64,000 nucleotides of DNA, from the NCBI RefSeq assembly GCF_001540865.1, contig NC_033626.1:14079422-14143421 (forward strand). The letters run 5' to 3'. This DNA is from Ananas comosus. Its lineage: Eukaryota > Streptophyta > Magnoliopsida > Poales > Bromeliaceae. Below the pieces are notes generated by a model. The model saw nothing but the letters and a program-made list of their open reading frames with translations. It had not been told where the DNA came from and made no database searches. Shown here piece by piece: positions 46,725 to 59,797 of this stretch. The position numbers and the translations under genes were made by a program. The stretch's first letter is position 1. Each line of letters opens with the position of its first letter.

Positions 46725-47252
46725 TGTCACGGCACAAAGATTTTCTCCGCGATTTCGCTTTGCAATCACCCAAACTCCAAAGCGGACATCTGACGGAGGT
46801 TTTGGCTTGGAACCTTCTGGAAGCTTCTACGTGGATCTCGAGGCTGATTGGCGCGGATGCCGAGGAGTCAAGAGTCCCTTGGGGTTTCTAGGCAATAAAT
46901 GTATGACTCTTAGAATTCCTATGCATATTTATTATGACTCTTGGAAGACCGTAGCGTATTTATTGGCCTCCCCTTTTGGCTTGTAGTTTCATACCATTTG
47001 GCATCTTTTCATTGGCTTTATGGGTGGCGAGTGGCCTATATATAGTGTGGCCTCCACCCCCTCTCATTTCAGAATCTACTTTGTATTCTCAAGTTGAAGT
47101 AATAGAATAGCTTTCTTCTTATCTCTCTCTTGTACTTAGTCTAGGGCGAGTGAGGTCCTAACTTGTCGAGTAGAGAGGCAGGCTTGCTCACTTCGCGAAG
47201 GAAGGCGAGCGCCGCACGGGCTTTTGCGAGCAAATTCGTTAAGTCCGTGACA
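46725..47252 (+). mobile_element. Solo LTR of a retrotransposon, 528 bp
   Basis: The block begins TGTCACGG and ends CCGTGACA, an 8-bp inverted terminal pair with the TG...CA ends of LTRs. It is flanked on both sides by AGTA (46721-46724 and 47253-47256), a short target-site duplication. No internal region or second LTR is present, so it is a solo LTR left by recombination. Inside, a heat-shock element (46810-46827) and a TATA box (TATATATAG, 47037-47045) sit in the order expected for a U3 promoter on the plus strand. A pyrimidine-rich stretch (TTCTTCTTATCTCTCTC) follows. Copia or Gypsy cannot be decided without the internal genes. The 4-bp rather than 5-bp duplication is slightly unusual. Confidence 0.75.
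46810..46827. promoter_or_regulatory. Perfect four-unit heat-shock element in the LTR
   Basis: GAACCTTCTGGAAGCTTC reads GAAnnTTCnnGAAnnTTC, four alternating units in perfect 5-bp register, the ideal binding site for a heat-shock factor trimer. It is about 85 bp from the LTR start and 210 bp before the LTR TATA box. Confidence 0.75.
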
Positions 47253-50200
47253 AGTAGCTCCTTTTGAAGATTCAAAAATCAAAAAGCACGCTAGGAGATG
47301 AAAACCTACGGCGTAGAAGTATCACGCATGATGCTTTTCCAGTATAAAGATTCCAACAATTATTTTTTATGATTGGACGAGCGCAAATTAAAGTTAGTTC
47401 CAATGGTTTTTGTGAATATCTAAAGCAGCAACATTTTACTCCTTGGAAAAGGCATTCAAAAGCAGAACCATTTGATATAAGGACTGAAGGGCAAAGAACA
47501 GAAAAATGAAAGAAAATGATAATACAAAAAAACACACCTACATCATAATACAAATGCAAAACCATTTGGTTATGCAGGTCCGAGAACATGAAAGCGCAAG
47601 TCTCTCTATTTGTTTGTCCATGTCAAAGCAGGTTAATACTTTTATAAGTAATAAGCACTCAGAAGGCCCTTTCTTGGCCAATGACTGAGAAGGGATTTAA
47701 AAATAATATAATAATAATAATAAAGAAGAGGAAGAAGAAGATAGAGAAAGTAGAGGGAAGAATTTTTTTTTTAGCCCGAAGGGTATTTCCTTCCACTGTT
47801 AAGTGGTAAAGAGCTTTTATCCTGCTGTGATTTAACAAAACTGAAAAATATAAATCTCAACAGAGTCGACTGATGTAATACCCGACACTGAAAACCCCAA
47901 AATTCCCAGCCAAAACAAGTCTTGGCCTGCAATGAAGAATCAATCGAACTTAGCCATCGACGCCAACATAAAGTTCTACTTTGTTCAAACAAGAATTGGA
48001 TTTGTCGCATAGCACTATTATCATCAGCATCAAAAGAAAACAGGAAAAGAAAGATTCAAAGGTAAAATATGCATAAGAAGGTAAACTCAGGTGCATACCT
48101 CTTTTATGATCAAAGACGTACCTTAGTGTACCGTTGCATACCAGGAGAATAAGATTGCACAGCACCACAAAATAAAAAAAAAAAGAATTTTCTGGCTACC
48201 AAATTCGAGAAAGATGCTTCCCTAGGCTGATACATTCGAAAAATGATGCATCACCTTTCAAGTAGTTGGATACATAGAATGAAGTGAAGGACAACTCGTA
48301 AGTCAACAACTAGAAAGATCAAAGATTAGTTCGACTCTCTGGTTCCCAAGGGGAATGCTCTTGTTATTCTGATTCTTTCCACAAGCCCTCTGAAAGTACC
48401 AGCCTATTATACCTAGCCCTTTCCCCACACTTACCTTCGCTCAAAATGTAAGTTTTTACCACACTTTATAAAATGAAATACAAACTTATTTTTCTTTTTA
48501 TAAAATGAAATACAAATTTTTTTTTCTTTTTTCTTTGTTTTTTTTTTTTTTTAAGGCAAGACTACTATCTTTGACACAAGAGGTCACAACCAGTGTAGAG
48601 GTCAAGATGGCAGAAAAGATAGGCAATTCTCTAATCTACCATCTTGTACTCTTCTGCATTATACACATACATCTTCTCTTTTTGACTCTAAGTTGACCTA
48701 TCAAATCTTTCCCATAAAAACCATTGCCAAATATTTCTCCATTCAGACTGTGCTGCGAGTCAATTGTAGATATTAGTTATACAGAATGAGCCAGTACTAC
48801 ACAGTAAACAGCAACAATTACGTATTTAGTCCCTCTACCTACGAGTGTTTTCAGTAGTACCGTATTTTGCGATGATGATGTTGACTTTCTTCTCGCGTAT
48901 ATTATCTTCGAAATATGAAACTAATCTACTCAAAACTTCCATATTCTCGGTGGAGATCACTGAAGTTCTCTCATGAAACTGTAACTTAAAAAAAAAAAAA
49001 AATCATAGCCAGTCCTGCGTAAAGAATGGCTTTATAGCCACTATGGCCCTAATCTGATGTTATCTAACTCCTTACTCCTGACCGCACGAACCTCCACACC
49101 AGCACAAAGAGACAAACAACCTCTTTAATGAGATAAAAAAAGGGAGAAGAAAAAAGCTTTGTGAACATAATAAGCAAGCTATCATGATGTGTTTCTACAC
49201 CCGGCAAAAAAAATTCCAACTTCTGGTTGTGATCAAAAGTTCGTCAAACGTACTTCCTAAATCTGAAGAATCAAGAGACACTCCATATGCGACAACCTTA
49301 AATTTCATTCTTATAGGAAGATGGTTGGGCAAAAATAACCAAACTGAAATTGATGTTGCAAATCTTATCCAAAGAGAAATGCTGTTACAGATATAAAGTC
49401 CAGCAGCCTCAGTGAAGGCAATCAAATTCATGCAAAGAGGAACAAATGGATCAAAATTTTTAAATCTATCACAACGATCAAGAATGGATTGACGAGAAGC
49501 CCTTCTGAAACAGGCATCGCCTGAGAACAATTGTGAATGTTAAATCAGCAATATCTCATTGTGCATCACCTCGAGTGCCAGAGCTGACAATAAGGCTAAC
49601 AAAATGCTGCTTTAATTCTTAAAGGAAATCACATATAAAATAATAGAGAATACACTTACTAATATAACAGCAGAAAATTTCTAGTTCTAGGGACTTTAGA
49701 ACCGAGGTAATATTGTTGTATCTGCATTAGCTTATGAGACAGGAAAGCTTCAAAAAGCAGAATCTAAGCAGCATAACCTCTTCTAACCATACCAGTCTGT
49801 TCAAATGTTCTATGAAAAATGCATATCTAGTAAGAAAGAAGATGGATTAATCTAGAAGATCAGAACTGCTAGTCTCAATGCAGAGCAGGAGATAACATTA
49901 TGAAACTTTTTTTTAACACTGAAGCGATAACTGGTGATCACACTTGATGGGGATCTTAGGTTACATTTGGTTGCTAGAGCAAGTTATTCAATAATGTCTT
50001 GTGCACTATAGGGTGCTCTTTTGTGATTGCAATCTAGGATTTTGCCATTAGTCTATTGCAAGGTTGCCTGCGAGATTCTTAATCTGCGAAATTACTTAGA
50101 GGTCGCTTATACTATGCTGTGGTAGATATTTAATCATTTCTTTTGAGGACAATGATAGACATTTAATCATACCTCCCATCTACCAATTACTGCAAGGCTC

Positions 50201-50802
50201 TTAAGAAACAATAGAGATGTAGTAAATAAGAAGTTTAGCGGTCCGAACACCCCCTGCAGATCTCATCATCGTACAAAGGATTAGGTCTACAGCATGATGA
50301 CACCGAACTTTGAGATCATTGTACTACGGATTATGCCTAAGAATAAGCACATTATGATGACATTCAACAAAAGTTAAGCACATAATGATCACCAGAGACT
50401 CTCCAAACTTTCAGATATTGTAAGGATTTCCAGATTCCATTCGACAGCTTGACCAAATATTCCATACGGACACTATTAACCAGTTGCACCATACTTTTCA
50501 TAGCACCGAACAATTATAAACAACTATAATAATAAAATCTCCAGAATTAAGTACAAATCCAAAAATATTAAGATATAAAAAAGTGAATTAAAGGAAAGTT
50601 CTGCAGTATAACCAATAGAACTAATAGCTAAAAAAAGAGATGATAACAAAAAGAAAAAAAAGGAAAAATGCACGCGATCGCCGATTAAAATTATGTAAAA
50701 TGATAGCGGAATTCGGGAAAATCATACGGATGAATATAAGAGAAACGCAGATAAAAACATACCGAAAAACCAAAATGCGGAATCCTAGCGGAAGCGCACG
50801 GG

Positions 50803-51321
50803 TCAGAAGTAGAGCGCCATCTGGATGTTCCTCTCCTCGAACCCGCACTTCTCGTAGAAGCCCTTGAGCTCGGGGGTGCAATCGAGGATCACCTTGTAGC
50901 ATCCTGCGGCCTTCGCGTAGTCCGAGAGGTAGCGGAGCACGCGGTGGCCGAGGCCGAGCCCGCGCGCGGCGGCGTCGACGACGACGTCCTCGACGTGGCC
51001 GACCTTGCCCCCCCCGCGCAGGAACTTCCTCTCGACGAAGACGCTCCCCGTGGCGACGATGCGCCCGGATCGGGGGTCTTCGGCGACGCAGACGAGGTGA
51101 TCGTCGCCGAGGGCCGCGAGCTCGCCGAAGCGATCGCGGAAATCATCGGCGGAGAGGGCGGGGCAGGGGCTGAGTTGGCCGAGGAGCTCCACGAAGCCCT
51201 TCGCGTGGTCGGAGATCTCGAGGCGCCGGATCGGGAGGAGATCTCCTTCTCCTCCAGCGACGGCGTCTACCTCCGCCGCTTCGGCCGCCGCCGCCGCCGC
51301 CGTGGCGGATCCGTTCTCCAT
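50803..51321 (-). CDS. GNA1: Glucosamine-6-phosphate N-acetyltransferase
   Basis: A single GC-rich exon of 172 residues. The Ala-rich N-terminal ~30 residues are followed by a GNAT fold. LLPIRRLEISDHAKGFVELL resembles the GNA1 start; KVGHVEDVVVDAAARGLGLG contains the acetyl-CoA pyrophosphate-binding loop of motif A (R-x-x-G-x-G/A type); YKVILDCTPELKGFYEKCGF is the classic GNA1 signature; and the protein ends with IQMALYF. The enzyme transfers acetyl from acetyl-CoA to glucosamine-6-phosphate, a step toward UDP-GlcNAc for glycan and GPI synthesis; in Arabidopsis it is tied to the ER. Length is normal for plants. The first ATG (MENGSATAAA) is used. A duplicated TATA core lies upstream. Confidence 0.94.
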   Translation of the reverse strand: MENGSATAAAAAAEAAEVDAVAGGEGDLLPIRRLEISDHAKGFVELLGQLSPCPALSADDFRDRFGELAALGDDHLVCVAEDPRSGRIVATGSVFVERKFLRGGGKVGHVEDVVVDAAARGLGLGHRVLRYLSDYAKAAGCYKVILDCTPELKGFYEKCGFEERNIQMALYF

Positions 51322-51392
51322 CTTCTTGGCGTGAGGAGGAAGAAGATGAGGCGATTCGAGGAGCGGGGATGGAGGAGTGGAACCGTGTACGG

Positions 51393-51462
51393 ATTGTGAA
51401 CTGTTGCGTCCTTTATACCTTCTTCGAATTGTGAACTGTTGCGTCCTTTATACCTTCTTCGA
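51393..51462 (-). promoter_or_regulatory. Duplicated 35-bp core promoter of GNA1
   Basis: Two perfect 35-bp tandem copies (51393-51427, 51428-51462). On the minus strand each reads GAAGGTATAAAGGACGC..., so each contains a TATAAAG box (plus-strand 51411-51417 and 51446-51452). The nearer box is about 90 bp before the ATG, a normal spacing, and the second lies exactly 35 bp further up. Confidence 0.75.
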
Positions 51463-53633
51463 GAGGAATAAAAGAAATATTAAAAATAGCCTCCTACGGG
51501 GTTCGCGAAAATCCAACGGTGTAACTTTATTCTTTTTCTTAATTAATTTTAATTTAACAATAACGCGGGAGAGTATTAGCGAAGTGCGTTACGCCGACCG
51601 CCTGCGGGCTCCGGGGCTCCTGGGACGGAAATGTTTTTTTATATCAGACTTGTTGTGCGAATTATAGGCGAGACCACAGTCACACACGTGATGTCCATAC
51701 GCTAATGTTTTCGTTTTAAAACGTATTTTTTATTTAATTAAGTTCAATTATCATTATAGTGCAATCTAAGTGCAATCACTATATGATGAATAAATAGTGA
51801 GAACATGTACACTCAACCTGAACGATAGATTATTTTTTAAAAAAAAGTATAAACTTTACGAACGAGTTTTGAAATTAAAAAAAAAAACGACTCAAAATCT
51901 TTAAGATGAGGCACTTTTCACATAAAGCCTGTCTATATCAATACTTCTCCACTACTTGCAAAGCCACCCGATGCGGCGACGGGTGCCAAACCGAACACGA
52001 GTAGGAGGAAACCAAACACCTGACCACCTCTCTGCTTGCGTTTGTGCGCCATGCTGTGCTTCCCAACGCTGAGCCAAACACCCACTGTAGTCCATTAATT
52101 TGTGTTTTCAGTTACAATAAATTGGGCTGGATCTGGCTTGATTATAATGGGCCAAGCACAGGATTTAGGCCCCACACTCTACTTACGGGCCCCCAATGGG
52201 CCGTTAACAAAGCTGACCCAGATTCGGCCCATTTGCAGCTCTAAGATAAACCATTATTAGATAGAGTTACTGGAAGGATGACGTGGCAGACCGTTAGGAA
52301 TGCACCGCGTCACTCATACGTTCTGCTTCCCCTTGTAAGCTGGCTTACGTGGACGGACGCTGCATTGATATCATTGATGTTAAATAAAATAAAAATTTTA
52401 TTATTATAGGTATATAAAAGTTTTTAATTAAATATTTTTATCCTACCCTCTTGGTCTTGTGACGTCAAACAAGCAAGAAACGTTAACTAAATACTTTTTC
52501 CCACAATTTTTATGCGCCAATTTGTTGACCTACAAGTAATAATGACGAGAACAAAATTATAAAATGTCTAAATAAAAACCTTCTTAAATTGCTATCGGCC
52601 ATAGTGCACGTCAGTAACTGCGTGCATTGCTTTCCGTGCTTGCGCACTTGTTGAATTGGTTATTAACGTGCTGGATTAGCCGTCCAATTTTTTACTTTGC
52701 AAGTTTGATCGTACGGCCCAAAATTTCCCGCGTACTTACTGTTAGATCCCTTCTATGCGTCGTTCGTCGCACGCCTGTACTTATTTCCTACTTATTTCCA
52801 CGTCGCGTGCCCCTTCCTTGCTTAGAAAAAATACAAACCGTACCGAGTCTTGTTCCTACTGGGTACGCTGATCCAACGGTTGGGATTGAATCCTCAATGC
52901 ATCACGCGGCCCGGACTTCCTACGCAATCGTCCACGCGTTTCTAACGAACGGCCCAAAAAACTTATTGCCTGCCTTGGGTGCATTCTCACAATCCGTAGA
53001 CCGTCGTGGCAACGGCCATCGAACGGTACGAATTGAAACTAACGATGGAATGGAGGATGATAGATGGCGGGTGTACGGTGTGTATGGATGAGCTTTGTGC
53101 AGCCAAAATTTCGTCTTCGAAAAGGGCCGAGAAAATCGGCACCGGCCCATTAAAAAATAGACCGCTCCTACGTGCAATTCGCACGCAGAAGCCCATTTCC
53201 ACGATAATCTTATTCATCTACATTTAACACTTCTCCGATTCCAGCTTACGTCGGGAATCTCCAGAATTTCCCATTTCGCAGAGAGTGGAATCTTCTGATA
53301 TTCTGGCGAGAGTTTTAATTTTACTTATTATTAGACTTAAAAAAAAAAAAAAAGATGGTTCGTCGTTTTCCTTCTTCTCCTCCTCCGCCTTTGAGGATAT
53401 TTACATGCGGAGGAGAAGGAGAAGGGGAGATCGTGTGCTTATAGATTCGTGGGAAGGAGTGGGCGCTAGATCCTCGCTTCGCACGTGATCTGCGAAGAGG
53501 GAGTGAAAAGGTGGTGTAGGGGGAGGCGATCGAGTGCGTGGCGGGGAGCTCGAGGGCGGAGGAGTGGGGCGGGGGGGAGACGCCGCAAACGGGGGACGTG
53601 GTGGAGGAGATCACGATCGGGGCGGCGGCGGTG
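51463..53633. other. Intergenic region between divergent genes
   Basis: Spans the shared upstream DNA of GNA1 (-) and the unknown gene (+). It contains GGGCC/GGCCC motifs near 52120-52230 and AT-rich parts near 52380-52450. The plus-strand frame at 52627-53091 has no recognisable domain and was not called. Confidence 0.5.
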
Positions 53634-56600
53634 ATGAGGGCGCCGTTCAAGGGGGGGAGGGGCGGGGTGGAGAAGCTGCTGCACGCGGCGTACAAGCGCG
53701 GGAACGCCTGCATCGTCCCCAGCGGGCCCCTCGGGCGCCGCCGCTACGTGCTCCGATCCATCCACGACCCCAACTACGCCGTCGCCTTCGTCGACCGCTC
53801 CGAGGGCGAGTGCCTCGTCCTGCAGGGTAAGCCCCCTTTCCGCCGCTATTTACCATTTTGCCACGCCACTACTGTACTATACGACGAGGTTAACTGATCT
53901 TTCTTTCTTTCTTTCTTTCTTTTTCTTTTTTGTGTTTTAGAGATGAAGTTAATTTTACTTGATTTTGCTTTTATTGGCAAATTTACCAAGTCCGGTTGGA
54001 AAGTGCGAGTTACCAACTTCTTTTCACAAAAAAAGAAAAAGCTTTTTATTCTCTAGCAAGTAATAAGGGAATTATCATGCCAAATCAGAGTTGATTACTT
54101 TGAGTAAATAGGAACAACTCAGGGTCAAATTCTCTGCTGTTAAATTTATAATTTCAAAGCAGGTTGAGTAATAACTAATTAAATCAGCATCGGCGATCCA
54201 TGTGAAAGTTGCAAGGTTTCGTAGAGTGATTTTTGCAATCAAAGCAAGAAAGTTTCAGTCATAGATGTTAAACTTTGCAGTGATTCTTCTTGTTGTTTAT
54301 TGTGCCTTTGTACTTGCATATTGTGTTCTCTTGTCTTTATTCAGGGACAAAATAAATGTGTGATTCATGTAAATGTACTTACTGAGAACCTGACCGAGCA
54401 ACCAGAAATATAAGATTTCCCCTGGCATGAAAAAAATGACATGTTTTCTTCTACGAATTTACATGATAATACTAGTGTCCAAATGTAGTGTCTCACTGTG
54501 AAGGGCATCATCTATAACACATTTTTCATAAAGTTTTAATCAACACAGAGAGAGAGGGAAAAAAAAAAAAGAAAAAAAGAAAAAAAGAAAAAAAGAAGGA
54601 AGCATTACCTGTACTTATTTTGCATTGCTGAAGAGAGCTTGTTGATCTCAAGTTTGCACTAGCATCATTCTTAATTACTTGTGAAGGGTCGAGGAGCTCG
54701 AGGATTGCTTTTGCACTGAGCAAGGCTCAGCTGCAGGATGGGTATGTATCATATCCATGGGAGAAGAAGATGAAGGAAGCACTTCCCATCCCCGAATCGA
54801 GCCGCTTCCTCTCCATGCTCATCCTTCCCAAGGCACTCGATGCCACTGCTTCTCGCTACAGCTCACTCGAAGACACACTGGCCCGTGCAGAAGCATGGCT
54901 GCTCTCCTCTCAGGCCTCTGGGGTCCCTGTTGTTTTCATCAATGTGCAGACCGAGGCTCTGCTTACCAAGGTAATTCAACGTCATAAAAGGAAAATGTAC
55001 AAATAGCCACAAAAATTTTGATTATTACAGTATATCCCTGGCGTTTCACACAGGTAGATCAATTGCTTATATATTACCTAATTTTTGCAGTGCTATCAAT
55101 AATTTTGATTTTACTTGGTAATCCAATCTCCTGTTAAATGACCTACAACGCATCCCTTCCCTGCAATCCAATTTGCTGAGTAAATTTAGTTACGATCATG
55201 TAGACAACATCTGTTGTACATAGGCCTCGGGGATTCTAGGTCAACAAAGAATCTAGTGTTATGCTATTAGAGTAGTTGAAGGTTCACAGACTATAATAAT
55301 CTCCCAAAAGAGATTTAGAACATTGAACTGCAAAATTTCCTAAGTAGCACATGCAAAGCAATTGCTATGGCGAGTATAAATTGCATCCTCAAACACTTCT
55401 AACGATTATGTTGTGCAGATATCTGGCGAGGCAGCTTCTGCGACTGTTAATTCACGATCCATAGGTGACCTTGTGAATCTCGCGAATGCTAGCCTCTACG
55501 GTTTTGAAGACTACCACGGTGTGGACATTGGAGTGGTTAAGGCAGTTAGGCTTTGGTATACAGCTGCTGCTGGAGAACTGCCCGTCGAGATTACTCTTCA
55601 AGAAGGCGACACTAGGCTGGGCTTCTCAATCAGTCGCACTGAGGAGGTTTTTCTCTTGACTTAAAACTTGCTGCAGCTTAAAATTTGCTGCAGTTTGTTA
55701 GTTTATACCATTCCATAATATCAGTTTCGCCGTTGCTACAACTATTAATAACATCATTTAATAGGTTTTTTTGCTTTGGAACTATCCGAAAGTATATTTA
55801 TTTATGTATGTTTGCCTTTAACGTTTACATGTAGGCTTATATCCTCAAGAAGTCCAACAAATATTTATATCTTCAGACGGACGTTCATCAATCTTTTTAT
55901 TATTAGAATCTTAATGTGTAGTCTGAATCTTTGTATGAGCCACAAAATGACATTAATAATCCTTAAACTTCTTATCTCTATTCATATTACTCTTGGGTTG
56001 AAGAAACCTGAACCGAGTCAAGCATGTAACCTTTGATTGCCGGTGAATTTAACACCATCTGTGCCAACAAATGATGTTCTATAGGGTACTGATACAAATA
56101 AAGGTTGTATCTATAAATACGCATAGAGGTGCCTATGTAAAGAAGAGATCGCTTCTCGAGTAGTAAGCTTTTTATAGGGGAAAAATTAAATAAGAGTAAC
56201 AATCTTTTGCTCCTTTTGTAATGTTTACAGGGGTTCATCTACATATCTTCTGTTGTCGAGGACGACCAAGACAATGAAACCCCTTCCACACGGTCCGGGC
56301 TCAGAGATCTATACAGAGAAGCTAAAAGCGCCTCGAAGCTTCTAGTAATCTCAAGAGTTTCTAACCAAAAAATGCTTCCCTGGATGGCTTCCTCCTCGGG
56401 TGGCATTCGGTGCTTCGACACAGTTTCCCTCAGCAAAAAACTCTCACTACACCGCCACGCGCTGCAACCAATTCTAATCCATGTGCTCAAGTGGGAGAGG
56501 CCGGTTGAGTTGAGTGGTCCGATGGTGCTCCCTCCTTCAGCGCAAGTACTGCCGCCGTCTGTGCTCGATGAAATACCGCCAATCTTGGTTTCGAGTGCAG

Positions 56601-56686
56601 ACTCAGAGGCAACATTAGAGAGGGATACTGCAGGGGATGCGTCCTTTAGGTTTCATGATTTCACCTTGCCGAACAATTGGGTTTGA
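53634..56686 (+). CDS. Plant protein of unknown function
   Basis: Exons 53634-53826, 54687-54970, 55419-55646 and 56231-56686 join in frame to give 386 residues from MRAPFKGGRGGVEKLLHAAY. The opening (AYKRGNACIVPSGPLGRRRY) and the splice-consistent exons with normal codon use support a real, conserved-looking gene, but I cannot name the family. About residues 200-245 (AGELPVEITLQEGDTRLGFSIS ... EEGFIYISSV) look like part of a PDZ-like fold, with LGF as the possible peptide-binding loop; this is inference. The last ~150 residues carry a basic/Leu segment (LSLHRHALQPILIHVLKWE) and a Pro-rich tail. Start problem: the open frame continues upstream for 38 codons (EAIECVAGSSRAEEW...) back to a stop at 53517 without any ATG. 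Either the Met at 53634 is used, or an upstream exon or a non-ATG start adds residues. Confidence 0.75.
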
Positions 56687-58083
<1,397 letters not shown>

Positions 58084-58652
58084 AAATCTGATATTATATT
58101 ACATCAATCAATCACGCCCTTTCCTTGCCTTTCCCTTCCTCCTCTTAAGCATAGGATGTTTTGTATGTACGTTTGTGTCTGTGTTCTCCTCTGCTCTTGA
58201 GTTTGTTCTAGTGATGTTTCTGATCTACTAGTGAAAATGGGTTGGTTTATATGTCGGTGGTGGTTGCTTTCATTTCGAATGTGATTGTGAATGCGCGACG
58301 GACGTTTTAGTCCCTTCTCGTACTTTTTGGTACGCTCTGGTTGAATAAACAACCTCATATCAGCTGGAGAGTTAAAAAGAAATTCAATGATAGGAAAAGA
58401 GGTGAAATCGTCGGATGGGGCTTCCTCTCACGGAAGCTTTAAAACAGAGTAAAACACCTGTTCTCGAACACACAAAGACCTATTCATTCATTGTACATTA
58501 TATAATCCAATCATCAAACACCCGACTACTATTTACTTACCTTAATAAGTGCGTTATGCTAGCAACGTATCTTATAACTTATTCATTACAACCATCCCCA
58601 AACACCCAAATAAACTAAACGTGTACTAAATGTTATATTTAAACCACCTTGC
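58084..58652. other. Intergenic between H3 and the P450
   Basis: Convergent 3' flanks of histone H3 (+) and the P450 (-). No gene was seen. Confidence 0.6.
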
Positions 58653-59766
58653 TTAGATATCTGGAAACGGATCCAAGCGGGGCACCGGGACCAGAATAAG
58701 CGGGTGGGCTCGTGCGCTCACCAACCCAACCCCCTCCTCCATGTCCACCAACCTCCCCTTCCCTTCTTGCCCACTGCTGCTGCTGCTGCTGCCGCTGTCG
58801 CCGCTCACCTCCCAATCGAAGCACTGCACTAATGCTGCGAACGCTGCCGGCACCGCCTGCAGGGCAAGTGTCATCCCCGGGCACCACCTTCTACCGCTGC
58901 CAAATGGTATCAGCTGAAAATGCTGCCCCCTCATGTCGACCGCCGCCCGATCATCAACAAACCTCTCCGGTCGGAACTCCGACGGGTTCTCCCAGTATTT
59001 CGGGTCGCGACCGACAGACCATACATTGACGAAGAGTGAGGAGCCGGCCGGTATGTCGTAGCCACCGACCGTGACGTCTCTTGTTGCCAGGCGGGTAATG
59101 AGGGGGGCTGGCGGGTGGAGACGCATGATTTCTTTGACGGCGGCTTGGAGGTAGGGGAGGTTCGGGAGGTCAGTCTCGTCGACGACCCGGCCATTTCCAA
59201 CGACCTGATCGATCTCTCGCCGTAGTTTCTGCAGTACGTGAGGGTGGTTGAGTGTTTCGGCGAGCACCCATTCTATTGAGGCGGCGGTTGTGTCAGATCC
59301 GGCGGTAAAAATGTCCTGTACATAGGCATAGGCTTGTATTCATAATTAGTTAATGGCCAACAGCAATGCAATCTATACATCTACACCCAAAAAAAAAAGA
59401 GCAATTTCACCACTACCCCTCTTAAATATCTAAATATCGTAAATACCCCTATAAAATTGAAAATATCATATATACCCCTTCAAATGTAGAAAATTATCAC
59501 AAATACTCTTTTTTCTAACGGACGTTAAGATTAGGTTATAAAATGACTAATTTATCCTCGGTTGGGGTGTTCTTTTGACAGCAACTAATAAAGAAATAAT
59601 TTCATAAATACCCTTCAAATTTTAAAAATAATATTTTTAGTACTAATTATTGGTAGATAAAATATGTGGAAACATCATCTAACCGCACATCTCTTAATCC
59701 AATGGACACAAATCTACAACCACTAATAACTTGATACTTTTAAAAATATAGGAGCTCAATTAATTA

Positions 59767-59797
<31 letters not shown>

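Larger units (their letters stand above)
44753..50802. other. Intergenic region with a solo LTR
   Basis: Six kilobases without a supported gene. It holds a ~35-base poly(T) run, a solo LTR (46725-47252) and long AT-rich parts. 47.3-50.8 kb lies downstream of the minus-strand acetyltransferase and could include its 3' UTR, but no splice-consistent coding exon was seen. The frame at 49195-49530 (-) is not recognisable. Confidence 0.5.

Noticed and set aside
49195..49530. 111-residue minus-strand frame
   Set aside because: Possible remnant, but no recognised domain, and the first codon is not supported by context; kept as unannotated intergenic DNA.
52627..53091. 154-residue plus-strand frame
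   Set aside because: No domain, no promoter or splice context, and mixed composition typical of chance open frames in intergenic DNA.
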